Shown one piece after another: positions 47,516-57,446 of a stretch of DNA of 64,000 bases. Position 1 is the stretch's first letter; the number at the start of each line of letters is the position of its first letter. Origin of the DNA: Hymenopus coronatus (lineage: Eukaryota; Arthropoda; Insecta; Mantodea; Hymenopodidae). Location: the NCBI GenBank assembly GCA_030762935.1, contig CM060895.1, forward strand, positions 78,500,001 to 78,564,000, given 5' to 3'. A program made the translations under genes and the position numbers. The notes below the pieces were generated by a model, which was given only the letters and a program-made list of their open reading frames with translations, made no database searches and had not been told where the DNA came from.

Positions 47516-47733
47516 AAATATATGAGACCTGCAACCAGTACTGCCCCTCGGCGCGGAGCTTATATTGCGTCATAACAAACCAGTTAAAAGTATGTGGATA
47601 TGCTTCATATCTTTGGAAATATACAGTAAAACTACTTCTACAAATATTTACCTCAATTAATATAATGTAATAAGTTTTGTGAAAATAACTTCTGAAGATT
47701 GTGAGAGAAGTTTATATGATTCTAACATATCGG

Positions 47734-47913
47734 TTCTCAAATGCACTTGACTGTTATTTTATATGGCTATTTGGAACTTAATAGCATTTTTTAGAACTTG
47801 AGTCTTCAGAGCTATTACTGAAATTCTCAAATGCACTTGACTGTTATTTTATACGGCTATTTGGAACTTAATAGCATTTTTTAGAACCTGAGTCTTCAGA
47901 GCTATTACTGAAA
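47734..47913. repeat. 90-bp tandem duplication
   Basis: The block TTCTCAAATGCACTTGACTG ... CTATTACTGAAA is present at 47734 and again at 47824, with only about two differences between the copies. Confidence 0.9.
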
Positions 47914-49470
47914 TAATAGTTATTTATATTATAAGTGGCTTAAATAAACTATTATTTGTGAGTGGAATTTTAGTTGTAATTTTTCATGAGTATATAATAG
48001 GCTAATAAGCCAGTGTAATATACAAAGTTACCCTATCCTAATATTACCTGAAATATTCTTATATTTGTTTATATTAATATTATTAGAGTCATCATTATGA
48101 GAAATAACATTTTAGGCGTGACGTAGGTAGTTCTTTATTTGTTTGTTGCTGCGTAACCCCTCCGGAATAAACAATTTCAATTGTGGTTGTTTAAACTGCA
48201 CCAAATAAATGAATATACGAATGAAAATTGATATTCCCGAAGAAGTTTTAGATTATGCTAAAAAAAAGCTGTACTAAATTGTTACATGACAAGTCGAAGG
48301 ACTTATATAACAAGGAATTTTCATTATATAAAGAATGGGGAGCTGCCAAAGGAGTTAATAATGTATAATGAAATAAAGCCCTTACTTTATTTCACGATGA
48401 AATAAAGATTCGTTTTTGTTATACATGAAATGTATACATAAAGTCCATAGGATAGGATAAAAGAATTTTTCTCGCCTCTAATTTTCATTGTTCTGTTATC
48501 TATATGTGGAATTTCTGGATTTCTGGATTTGGCGTAATGCTTTACGGTAGGATATTCTCTAGACGGTTAGAAATAAAAATTAAATAATTCTGTTATGTAC
48601 CGGTAAACTGTGGAAAAACAATGTTATACAAACTGCTGATCCCCAGCTCTTGCTACTGTGTCCAAAATAGGGTACAGAAAGCAGGTGTTTATTATTTTTA
48701 TGCAGAACACAACACAAAAGTCTGGTACAACGCAACATTTACATTGCTACTCCGGGCTGCCAACCATTTAGCAAATCATGTGTGTAAATATCATAGAACG
48801 GGAGGTTAACTAGTTAACTACGTCAGAGGGGTGCGGATCGGAATTAAAAATAAAAAAGTACAACAAAAATTAGACCTACATAAAAATGCTCTGTCATAGA
48901 AATGAAAAGGCGAAATGAGTGTACATAAAAGAGACAAAAAATTGGAAAAAAAAGAATGAATGAATGGACGGTACAGAAAAACTGGTGGCAGAAGTGGGAT
49001 GAGGTAGGGAGTAATTAATTAATGTTCGTTATTCTGTTGCGCATCGGCGCTTTGTGTTTGCTTTTTATACTCTTTTTGTGTTTTCCTGTACGTTCGTGTT
49101 TTTTAATGTAAGTAATAAAAAACGTGATGAGCCTTTATCCGAAATAAACGAAGTTTACAAAGGAGAGTCCGGCAATCACAGTTAACCTTGTTTTTCTTGT
49201 TGTTCACTTAAGGCCTATTTCCTTGTTGCTATGGTGAAAGAAAAATAGAGAGAAAGAGAGAGAAGAGAGAATGAGGGAGGGAGGGAAGAAGAGGCGATTC
49301 CATAGATGTTTGATCGGCACTATTTAGATGTACTAAAACAGAGCTTTTTCAAACAAATATACCTACTAACACAACTACCATCTAGCCTAACTTTATTGAC
49401 ATGGAGTTTGTTTTGTTTATGCATTCAGAAAGAGGGTACACCCAAGTGTATGGAGCCTTGCCGATAAATT

Positions 49471-49638
49471 TAGTAACGCTTTGTTATCTTCCCAACAATA
49501 TCTTTGCTTTTATTGGTAGCTGCAGGTTTGTTCATTGTAGGCGAATGCATGCTTTAGTAACGCTTTGTTATCTTCCCAACAATATCTTTGTTTTTATTGG
49601 TAGCTGCAGGTTTGTTCATTGTAGGCGAATGCATGCTT
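49471..49638. repeat. 84-bp tandem duplication
   Basis: The block TAGTAACGCTTTGTTATCTT ... GCATGCTT occurs at 49471-49554 and 49555-49638 with about one difference (GCTTTTATT against GTTTTTATT). The period is a multiple of three, so a plus-strand frame stays open across it. Confidence 0.93.
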
Positions 49639-49759
49639 TTTATAGATTAAGGAGATTAAATATGGCTAGAAGTTAAATTTTTAGATACATTTTGAGAACC
49701 TTAGCATATTAAGCATTACTAGTGTACTTCTATTTTATGTTTCCTTTCTCTAGGACATA

Positions 49760-51170
49760 CGAGGGTGGTCTGAAAAGTTCTCGGCCCCATCCAGAGATCG
49801 CGGCACTACATGCATGATTTTTCTCCCCTACATTGGTACACATTTTAATAAATCCTATATAAAATTACAAGTCATTGCAGGTAATAGTTGACTGTAGGTA
49901 GTTTGAAGCAGTGGAAGTGCGTATTGCTTTAGAAATGGAGAAATTCGAGTATCGTGCTGTGATAAAATTATTCGTAAAAGAAGGTTTAACACCCACAAAA
50001 ATTCATTTGTGGATTGTAAATGTGTATGGAGACTCTCCACCTTCAGTTTCTACTGTGAAGAAATGGGCGGCCGATTTTAAACGTGGCCGTGAAAGCGTCC
50101 GAGACAATCCACGCGAAGATAGTCCAAAAACTGTAACCACACCGGAAACCATTGAAAAAGTGCACGACATGATTTTGGAAGATCGGCGTACAAAGGTGCT
50201 TGAATTTGCTAACGCTCTTGGAATTTCAAAGGAAGTATTGGTCATATCTTGCATCAGGAATTAAAGATGAAAAAGCTTTGCTCAAGATGAGTGTCGCGTA
50301 TCCTCACTGTGGATAACAAACGGATTCGCACGACACTTTCGTGCTTGGCGTATTTTCAGAAGGACGGAAGAGACTTTTTGCGTCAACATGTCTCAATGGA
50401 TGAAACATGGATTCACCACTACACATCCGCATCCAAGCAGCAGTCGAGGCAGTGGACAGAAGTTGGTTCTACAGCTACAAAAGAGGCTCCATGTAATTGT
50501 ATTTCCAGAGGCTAGTAGAACGTAGTATTAAGTAAAGGGATTTGGAGGGCATTGAATTCTCTTTTATATTTACTAAATTAAATTTAGACTTTGAGTAAAA
50601 AGACTTAAATGTTATTATGATACCATCAGTAGGAAAGGTCATGGCGCCAGTGTTTTGGGATACCAAAGGTATTTTGTTGATTGACTATCTCGAAAAAGGT
50701 AATAGCTTTATTGGAGAATACTAATCTCAACTTCTAATCAAACTGAATGCAAATATACGTGCTATCAGGCTCGGGTTAAAAAAGAAAAAAAAAAATTGTT
50801 TTCCATCAGGCAATGCCCCTGCCCACAAAAGTATTTTGGCAATGGTGAAATTGAGAGATCTGCACTATGAAGTGCTGAAACATCCACCATATTCCCCAGA
50901 TTTGACTCCCTCGGACTTCAATCAGTTTCCAACACTGAAAAAAATTCTCGCTGGTAGGCACTTTTCGTCCAATGAAGAAGCAATTGCGGCTTTAAATGGG
51001 TACTTTGTAGCACTTCCAGAGGAACACTACACAGAGGGGATAGTGTAATTGGAATTTGCTAGACAAAATGTATTGATATTAAAGGAGATTATGTTGAAAA
51101 ATAAAGCTACTTTGAAAGCATGAATTGTCGTTTTTCACTGTCAGGCCCAGAACTTTTCAGACCACCCTCG
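49760..51170 (+). mobile_element. Mariner element with perfect-looking TIRs, non-functional
   Basis: The left end CGAGGGTGGTCTGAAAAGTT then CTCGGCC and the right end (inward) CGAGGGTGGTCTGAAAAGTT then CTGGGCC nearly match over about 28 bases. TA flanks both sides (49758-49759, 51171-51172). The length of 1411 bp is a little over the usual 1.3 kb because of an insert of about 115 bp near 50500-50615. Confidence 0.95.
49911..51048 (+). pseudogene. Mariner transposase, broken
   Basis: The N-terminal part (49911-50264) shows the first HTH region (FEYRAVIKLFVKEGLTPTKI) and the second-domain WAADFKRGRESVRDNPR. The first catalytic Asp stands in MDETWIHHYT (from 50395). Then comes an unrelated stretch of about 115 bases, then GKVMAPVFWDTKGILLIDYL. 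A stop precedes the second motif, which reads SGNAPAH where the family has QDNAPAH, so the second catalytic Asp is lost. The third motif PPYSPDLTPSDF is intact and the C terminus ends near 51048. Frameshifts lie around 50250-50300 and again before 50836. Confidence 0.9.
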
Positions 51171-51217
51171 TATATACAATGTACATAGAATATAGAAAAG
51201 TAGTATAGCATACTGGA

Positions 51218-51712
51218 GAGGATTCCGCACCTCAACTAGTGATAGGCTCTTTGTATGTCAGACCCCGGGAGAGAGGATGAGTTGAGAGAAACTGCAGAGG
51301 CTAGGCGAAATCAGTCTGAGGAAGGGAACCATCGTGGAGAGTCTCTAACCGTTCGCAAACAGTTATTCATTTCGACGCGGTGAGCGCTAGAAGCCTGCGC
51401 CTCAGGTCTGAATAAATGCCCCTGAGTATACCGATGGACTTCAAGCCATCCTGCTGGCGAGAACTAAGCGTAATCCTCTCCACGAAATGGTGTCACCACC
51501 GCAGGCCTCGCCGACATTGTCAACCTTGAACTACAGACCAAACAGATGAAATGGAGGGACAATAAAATCGTGGTAATGAAAAATCCTCAACAGCATTCAC
51601 TTAGTGACTCGGGAAAACCTCCAAAAAACTCATCGGTCAAAGAAGTCGGCCCCGGGGAACCGATCCCACAACATCCCAAATTCCAGTCCAGCCTGAGCCA
51701 CCTGGCTCGGTT
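51218..51712 (-). repeat. Probable tRNA-derived SINE, about 500 bp
   Basis: G+C-richer than its surroundings. The right edge reads on the minus strand CCGAGCCAGGTGGCTCAGGC, an A-box-like tRNA head, followed by GGGATCGGTTCCCCGG as a weak B box. The left part contains TCTGACATACAAAGAGCC (minus strand). It is a single copy here, so its limits are tentative. Confidence 0.5.
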
Positions 51713-51950
51713 AGTATATAGAGAAAGTGTTATGTTCCACCCAAAAACTCGATACCAAGATTTCAATGGATCCCCCCCCCCAAAAAAAACAATATATTTT
51801 TAGAAAAAGTCCGTGTGTGTTTGTGTGTGGGGGGGGGGCAGCATAACTTAAAAACCAAAATTCGGTTAATATATCAAACTTCCTATTTAAGTTCGATGTT
51901 TCCCAAGGACACAACACGAAGATTTCTTGGATATCCCCTATACCAGATTA
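51713..51950 (-). mobile_element. Rep-A fragment, 3' end, before a full copy
   Basis: It opens AGTATATAGAGAAAGTGTTA (second arm of the palindrome only) and holds a (TG)n and G-run at 51808-51838. It stops at GAAGATTTCTTGGATATCCC, where the next copy starts. Confidence 0.82.
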
Positions 51951-52794
51951 CATTTTTACTTTCTCTATACTCACTATGTACATAGTGAATAGAGAATGTA
52001 TTGCACTCCACCAAAAAATTCGATACCGAGATTTCACTGGAAATATATGTTTTAGGGTCCCCTGTATCCAAAAAAAAGTCAGAAAAAGGTCCGTGTGTCT
52101 GTGAACACGATAACTCAAAAACGAAAAGTCGGTAAAATACCAAACTTGGTATTTAAGTTTAGTATCTTTCAGGGATGCAGCACGAAGATTTTTAGAAAAA
52201 TCCCCCCACCCCAAACTACCCTTTACATGGAACTTTTTTCGAAAATTTTGATTTTCTAAAAAATGGCTCTAACGATTTTGATTAAAATTTCGTATATTAC
52301 AATTATTTACCTGACAAATAAAATGTATAGTTTGAATTTTCTGGGAATAGCCTCTGAAGACTACTTTATTCTGGATGAATTTTTCATAACTACTAAACCG
52401 TATGAGATGGACAAAAACTTAACCCTCAAAAAAATGTAGAGCACGTTAAAACACACAATTTGTGTTATATACATTTTTTTCGTGGAGTTGGTCGTTTTTG
52501 AGATATTCCTTTTTCTTGGTTTCAGCTTTGAAAAACATACTTTTCTCAAACAGGAATTTGTCAACTCCTGTCCATACAAACAAAGGAACATCAGTCACAT
52601 AGTAACTAGCTTTTGGCTTTCACATTAACTTACGGTACTCCCTTATTTCGCTTCTACTTACAATAAAGCAAGAAATAAGACTATTTCTGCTAATTTTTCT
52701 CGATCAGCATGAAATAAATAAAAGATAACCATATAACAATAATAATTTACAGAGATATAGAGAAAGGCATGTGAATGGAACACATCAGATTTTT
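51951..52794 (-). mobile_element. Rep-A, full length, best-preserved palindrome
   Basis: It opens TTACTTTCTCTATACTCACT then ATGTACATAGTGAATAGAGA. The arms TTCTCTAT..TCACTATGTA and TACATAGTGAATAGAGAA pair over 18 bp with a 2-base bulge. It ends GGCATGTGAATGGAACACAT then CAGATTTTT. Confidence 0.93.
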
Positions 52795-52837
52795 CATGAA
52801 ATATTTTTAGAAAATTTTGATTATCTCAAATAACCTC

Positions 52838-53090
52838 GAGGTCTATGGAGTTTAAAGTTCTTCTTCTTCTTCTTCTTCTTCTTCATTTACGATACATATT
52901 CCCGTCATTTCTCAGGGCACACTTCAGCTTTAAGTTTATTGTGCTGAGCTTAAGTTACTCGACATAGGCCTTTTCAGGACAAGGCAAAACTCCCCAAAAC
53001 CTTATCCCGGTAACTTAACGCTGAGCGAAATGTGAACTCGTGCCTCTGAAGGTGAGGTAGAGACGTTACCCCCACACTACCTATCTTTAA
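52838..53090 (-). repeat. SINE-3 copy with a (CTT)n tail
   Basis: The tRNA-like head is at the right (minus strand GGTAGTGTGGGGGTAACGTC, then ACGAGTTCACATTTCGCTC). The body includes TTACCGGGATAAGG and TTGCCTTGTCCTGAAAAGGC. A (CTT)n tract at 52859-52885 stands at the 3' tail. Confidence 0.75.
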
Positions 53091-53125
53091 GATATTTACG
53101 TAACTAATGAAGTGTACATATTATA

Positions 53126-54010
53126 CAGGGTTACTACAAAAGAAATAGACAACTTCAACTGCCTGTAAAACAAAAACTATTAGAGATAGCAACCTAATTA
53201 TTTTGGAGGTATGTTGAGAAACTCTCAAAGTTTCGTTTGTTACTATTGGTAACGCTGTAGTGTTTTGTTTGTTGTTGCAGAAGCTGAAATGGCGGAAAAT
53301 CCTGTGGAAAAGCCATATTGCGTGTTGGAATTTGCTAGAACGCAATCAGCAACTGTTGTCCAACGACATTTTAGAACACGTTACCACAAAAATGAAATGA
53401 TGCGCTCACAAAAACCAGCATCGTCTTCATCATGTCGCAACATGTCGATGCAAAAGTCACGCCGTATGACCTTATCTTCTTCACTCAGAAACTGCAACAT
53501 CTGTAATCTGTAAGGCATCATGTGCAGTCGCTTCCGCAAGATTTTCCATACAGTTTGCTGTGGAATTTGTAATTGCATGCTTGCCCTAGATGTCGATTTC
53601 TGTGGGCTTCTTATGTAGGCAGAACGAACACGTTCAACGTTTTCTTCCGAAACTCTTGGTCTTCCCGAGCTCTTCCCTTTGCACAAACATCCCGTTGTCT
53701 CGAATTTTCTATACCAGTCGTAGATTGAGTGTCTGGTCGGTGGCGTTTTGTGGTAACGTGTTCTAAAATGTCGTTGGACAACAGTTGCTGATTGCGTTCT
53801 AGCAAATTCCAACACGCAATATGCCTATTCCACAGGATTTCCCGCCATTTCAGCTTCTGCAACAACAAACAAAACACTACAGCGTTACCAATAGTAACAA
53901 ACAAAACTTTGAGAGTTTCTCAACATACCTCCAAAATAATAGGTTGCTATCTCTAATAGTTTTTGTTTTACAGGCAGTTGAAGTTGTCTATTTCTTTTGT
54001 AGTAACCCTG
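53126..54010 (-). mobile_element. Foldback transposon from duplicated 5' ends of a Tc1/mariner-type element
   Basis: Arms 53126-53391 and 53746-54010 are inverted copies of about 265 bp beginning CAGGGTTACTACAAAAGAAA, with TA on both sides (53124-53125, 54011-54012). Both arms contain the 5' UTR and the first codons of the same transposase. The 354-base middle continues the minus-strand reading from the right arm. Confidence 0.93.
53381..53848 (-). pseudogene. Truncated transposase, DNA-binding part only
   Basis: On the minus strand the frame starts at 53848 (MAGNPVE) but meets TAG at codon 8 (53825-53827). In the other arm the same codon is a Lys, so the two arms have diverged there. From VLEFARTQSATVVQRHFRTR the frame is open through the HTH region (RHSIYDWYRKFETTGC, GRPRVSEENVERVRSAY, QLQIPQQTVWKILRKRL) to HDEDDAGFCERIISF. 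It is cut just before where the first catalytic motif (FSDEA-type) is expected, exactly at the boundary with the opposite arm. No catalytic residue is encoded. Confidence 0.88.
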
Positions 54011-54620
54011 TATTTTCTTGGAATAGATGACCTCTTCTGAATTAATTTTTATAACTGGTAAACGTAACACTAAACAAAAGAGCTACTATACAATAAGTGT
54101 AGATCTCGTTAAGCACACAGCTTGTCTTAATTTTTTTTTTTATTTTTTTGTAAAGTTAAAAATTTGTTTTTATATATTTCAATTTTGAAATACTTAAATC
54201 TTTTCTCAAACGAAGAATCATCATTCGTTTTATACCTCTTTTGTGTTACTCCTGGCCAAGCGAGGAGATCGAATTTTAGTGACCGACTTTTAAAAGATTT
54301 GATTATCGCTTTAGCCTCTGTATTCCCTTAGTTCCTTCTGCATATGAGGAAGGAAGTAATAAAGCATTTCTGCTAAAGGTTATCTTGATTAGCATTATGT
54401 AGATAAAAGGATAATCACTTCTAGGAATAGTTTGTTTGCAGACAGGAAGAGAAAGTCATGTGAATGGAACACATTAGGTATTTTACATTGTGCTTTCTCA
54501 GAAAAGTGTAGTCCCTACCATGCTTATTTTTATATATTTTAATGAGGTAAAACCGTTTAAATAATATCTAAACTTCAAAATGAACATAACCCACATTTTG
54601 TTTTGGTATTATTTTTCTTT

Positions 54621-54870
54621 CACACAAGCTGTGAGAGAACAATTTGGAAAGGTAGAATCGATGAAAAATTCGATTCACAGAGGAAATTTGAAACATGGAA
54701 AGGAAGAGAGAATCTGATTTTGACCTGCAATCTTGTCCTATATAGGAATTGTATGAAAGAACATTTATTGACTACATGAATCCGGGGACTTAAAGTGCCT
54801 AAGAGATTATAAATAGCCATTTGAGTATATCTGCTCAAAACGAATTTGAGTACTCCTTGTGGATTACCTA
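54621..54870 (+). repeat. SINE-2 copy, decayed
   Basis: It shares GCTGTGAGAGAACAATTTGG, GAATCCGGGGACTTAAAGTG, GAGTATATCTGCTCAAAACG and CTTGTGGATTACC with the copy at 43122. The tRNA-like part is missing. Confidence 0.65.
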
Positions 54871-54876
54871 AAAAAA

Positions 54877-55258
54877 TCTTATGTATTCCATTCACATGTC
54901 TTTTTCTAATTGCCGTGCAAATAAACTTCTTGCAAAATAATATTCTATTTCCTACTTCATGCTATGGAGTTAAACATTGTCAGAATGGTCTTATTATTTA
55001 GTCCCTTATAATTAGAAGGAAACTAGAAGAATACACTAGGCTAACGCGATAGTCTATTATTTTAAACGCAATCGCTTGCGATTGTCATTGAAATTCGCTT
55101 CTTTGCATGGCCAGGAGTAAAACAAAAGAAACACGGTCGATTTCCTGTTTTGAGAAAAGAATAAGTACTTTAAAATTTAAAAAAGTAACAAGGAATATCT
55201 CGGACATAAGTTGTGTGTTTAGACGAGAAATACAAATGTTATTTTTAACTTTTTTAGT
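54877..55258 (+). mobile_element. Rep-A fragment, 5' end
   Basis: It starts TCTTATGTATTCCATTCACA then TGTCTTTTTCTAA and extends to GTTGTGTGTTTAGACGAGAA then ATACAAATG. It ends at an (ATT)n tract (about 55262-55300). Confidence 0.85.
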
Positions 55259-55363
55259 ATTTTTTATTATTATTATTATTATTATTGTTATTATAATTAT
55301 TATCAAAGCTTAACGTCATATCGGACGATGAGTGAAATTGGCAGAATGATTTTAGATGTTAGT

Positions 55364-55558
55364 AGTGTTTAACGCCCGCTTATACTACTTATGGCACCAC
55401 AGGCAATGAAATGAAAATGGAGCACCGGTGGAATGTGATGGCAAGCGAAACCGAAGGACCCGGAGAAATTACAACCCTGCGCCGCATTGACCACCACAAA
55501 ATGTCACATTCAGTTACTTGGGATCGAGAGGTGTAACCACTCTACCACGGCGCGGCCG
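55364..55558 (-). repeat. SINE-1 copy
   Basis: It carries GTGTTTAACGCCCGC, GGAGCACCGGTGGAATGTGA, GACCACCACAAAATGTC and TACCACGGCGCGGCC. The B-box region is shortened. Confidence 0.85.
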
Positions 55559-55561
55559 GGC

Positions 55562-55748
55562 AAAATGATGCTCAAATGATCACGGGTTCCGTGGAGCTTA
55601 AAGCTACTCGACATTCGTCTTCTCAGGATAAAGCACAATCCCGAAAAAAAAAATTAAAACAAATTATCCGCGTAACTCACCCTAAGCGAAATTCGAATTC
55701 TTGAATGGGAGGCAAGCACGTAAGCCCCGACTAACTAAGTGGGCTACC
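55562..55748 (-). repeat. SINE-3 copy
   Basis: On the minus strand it reads TAGCCCACTTAGTTAGTCGG, GAATTCGAATTTCGCTTAGG, TTACGCGGATAATTTG and CCTGAGAAGACGAATGTCGA, the same order as 11692-11940. Confidence 0.72.
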
Positions 55749-55750
55749 TA

Positions 55751-56014
55751 ACTTTTACTTTCTCTACACGTATTATGCACATAGTGCATAGATAAGGTAG
55801 GTATTGTATTGCACCCTATAATAAAATACTGAGATTTCACAGGAAATACATGTTTTGAGACCCCTAAATCCATAAAAAGCTTTTTAGACAAATGGCAGTG
55901 TGGGGATCTGGCCGTGTGTGTGTGTGTCTGTCTGTGTGTGTGTGTGTGTGTCTCTGTAGGCAGCACAGCTCAAAAACAAAAAGACCGTTAAATGCCAAAC
56001 TTGGTATTTTCTTT
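55751..56014 (-). mobile_element. Rep-A fragment, 3' end
   Basis: It opens TTTACTTTCTCTACACGTAT then TATGCACATAGTGCATAGAT, has a long (TG)n at about 55914-55952, and stops after AATGCCAAACTTGGTATTTT. Confidence 0.85.
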
Positions 56015-56384
56015 CTTGTTTTCACACCTCAATATGTAATCTGCTGATTTAGGTAATGTGAGAGTCATTGGTCTTGGAGAAGCATTTAAACTCAGTACGA
56101 TACGACATTCGTTATAGCCCACTCAAGGTTTCGCCTTCCGACACGCGGTCTCACAGAAAAATAAACATTATGTCTTGCGTTTGCTACGCCTACTTGGAGG
56201 TCTAACGAACATGTAAACATATTACTTTTAATAAGTAAAATTTAAAATTATTAGTCGGCAAATGAAACAAATACTGGTATAATGTTCACTACACTGATCT
56301 TAATTATCAATACAAATACCTTCACTTATATTCCTAACAGACTTTTTGTCCTAAAATACCATTTATTCTCTTCATTCGAAATGA

Positions 56385-56775
56385 ATTTAGTTTATCTGGT
56401 ACATCGCAAGACACAAAAAGGTGCTACACGAAAAATTAAACAGAAACAACCGAAAGAATTACTTTGTGGCATTAGCCGTTTAATTTTCGATATATTTTTT
56501 TGCAGTTTCAATTTTTCAATACTTATGTCATTTTAAATGCTTGACCTCTATTCCTTTGTTTCTCGTAGGCATGATAAGTGTTGAAGGGTTTCAAAGCCAG
56601 AATATAGGATACTTATCAACTATTTGACTATCACTTCAAACTACTGTATTTCTCTTGTACCTACGAAATATGTAATGGACCCATTTATGCAAACTTTTAT
56701 CTCGATTAATATGAAGTACAAAGAGAAGCAACTTTTAAATGACAGCTTTCAAAAGAGATATAAAAGAGGCGATAT
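56385..56775 (-). mobile_element. Rep-A fragment, strongly diverged
   Basis: Blocks in order include GACACAAAAAGGTGCTACAC, TTTTTTTGCAGTTTCAATTT, CAACTATTTGACTATCACTT and TTTATCTCGATTAATATGAA then GTAC. Identity is visibly lower than in neighbouring copies. Confidence 0.6.
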
Positions 56776-56861
56776 AGGTTAGTGTGTGCAACAACAGGAT
56801 TTTCCATGTAGTTTCGTTTATTATTATTTGTAACATGTTATATTGCGTGCAGAGTATCTGT

Positions 56862-57446
56862 ATCAAATTATTGTTACTAAGCTTATTCTTCAGCTTCATG
56901 TTAATCGAGATAAACATAAGCAGAAACGGTTTCATTACTTAGCTCCTTAAAAGTAGAAGGGAAATAAGGTATCACACTAAGCTAAACCGACACTGTTATT
57001 TTGACTTGACAAGTTCCTGTATAAGAAAAGTTAAAGTATTTTAAAGCTGAAACCAATGACAAGAAATATCTCGAAAACGGCCAACTCCACGAAAAAATGT
57101 TTATGACAAGATTTGTTTGTTTTAAAGAGATCTACAGTTTTTGTGTGTACGTTTTTGTCTATCTCTTACAGTTTACCAGTTATATAAAATTCACAAAAAT
57201 TCATCCAGAATAAAGAGGTATTCAGAGGCTATCTCAGAAAATTCCAGATATACGTTTTATTTCACATGTAAATATCTTAAACATGAGAGATTTTTAAAAA
57301 AATGTTAGAGTCGTTATTGAGAATTCACAGATTTTCGAATTTTTTTCATGTAAAGGGTAGTTGGGGGTGGGGGGATAATTTGTAAACTCTTCGTGTCGCA
57401 CCTTTGGTTGATACCAAACTTAACAGACACACACACACATGCAGTT
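56862..57446 (+). mobile_element. Rep-A, truncated at both ends
   Basis: It starts inside CAAATTATTGTTACTAAGCT, keeps the core (ACCAATGACAAGAAATATCT, GTCTATCTCTTACAGTTTAC, CATCCAGAATAAAGAGGTAT), and stops after a CA tract at about 57425-57445. Confidence 0.85.

Larger units (their letters stand above)
47516..49757. other. Unassigned stretch with two local tandem duplications and a GA tract
   Basis: It contains the 90-bp and 84-bp duplications (separate entries) and a (GA)-rich tract at about 49228-49290. Short frames (for example 48621-48809) show no domain. No transposon termini were recognised. Confidence 0.4.
52795..54484 (-). mobile_element. Rep-A, 3'-truncated, carrying a SINE and a foldback transposon
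   Basis: It begins CATGAAATATTTTTAGAAAA directly after the previous copy. It is interrupted by SINE-3 (about 52838-53090) and by the foldback element at 53126-54010. It resumes TTTTCTTGGAATAGATGACC and ends GTCATGTGAATGGAACACAT then TAGGTATTTT. Confidence 0.88.

Noticed and set aside
51218..51712. Host exon in the G+C-rich block near 51.4 kb
   Set aside because: Frames are short and the edge looks tRNA-like, so a SINE is the simpler explanation.
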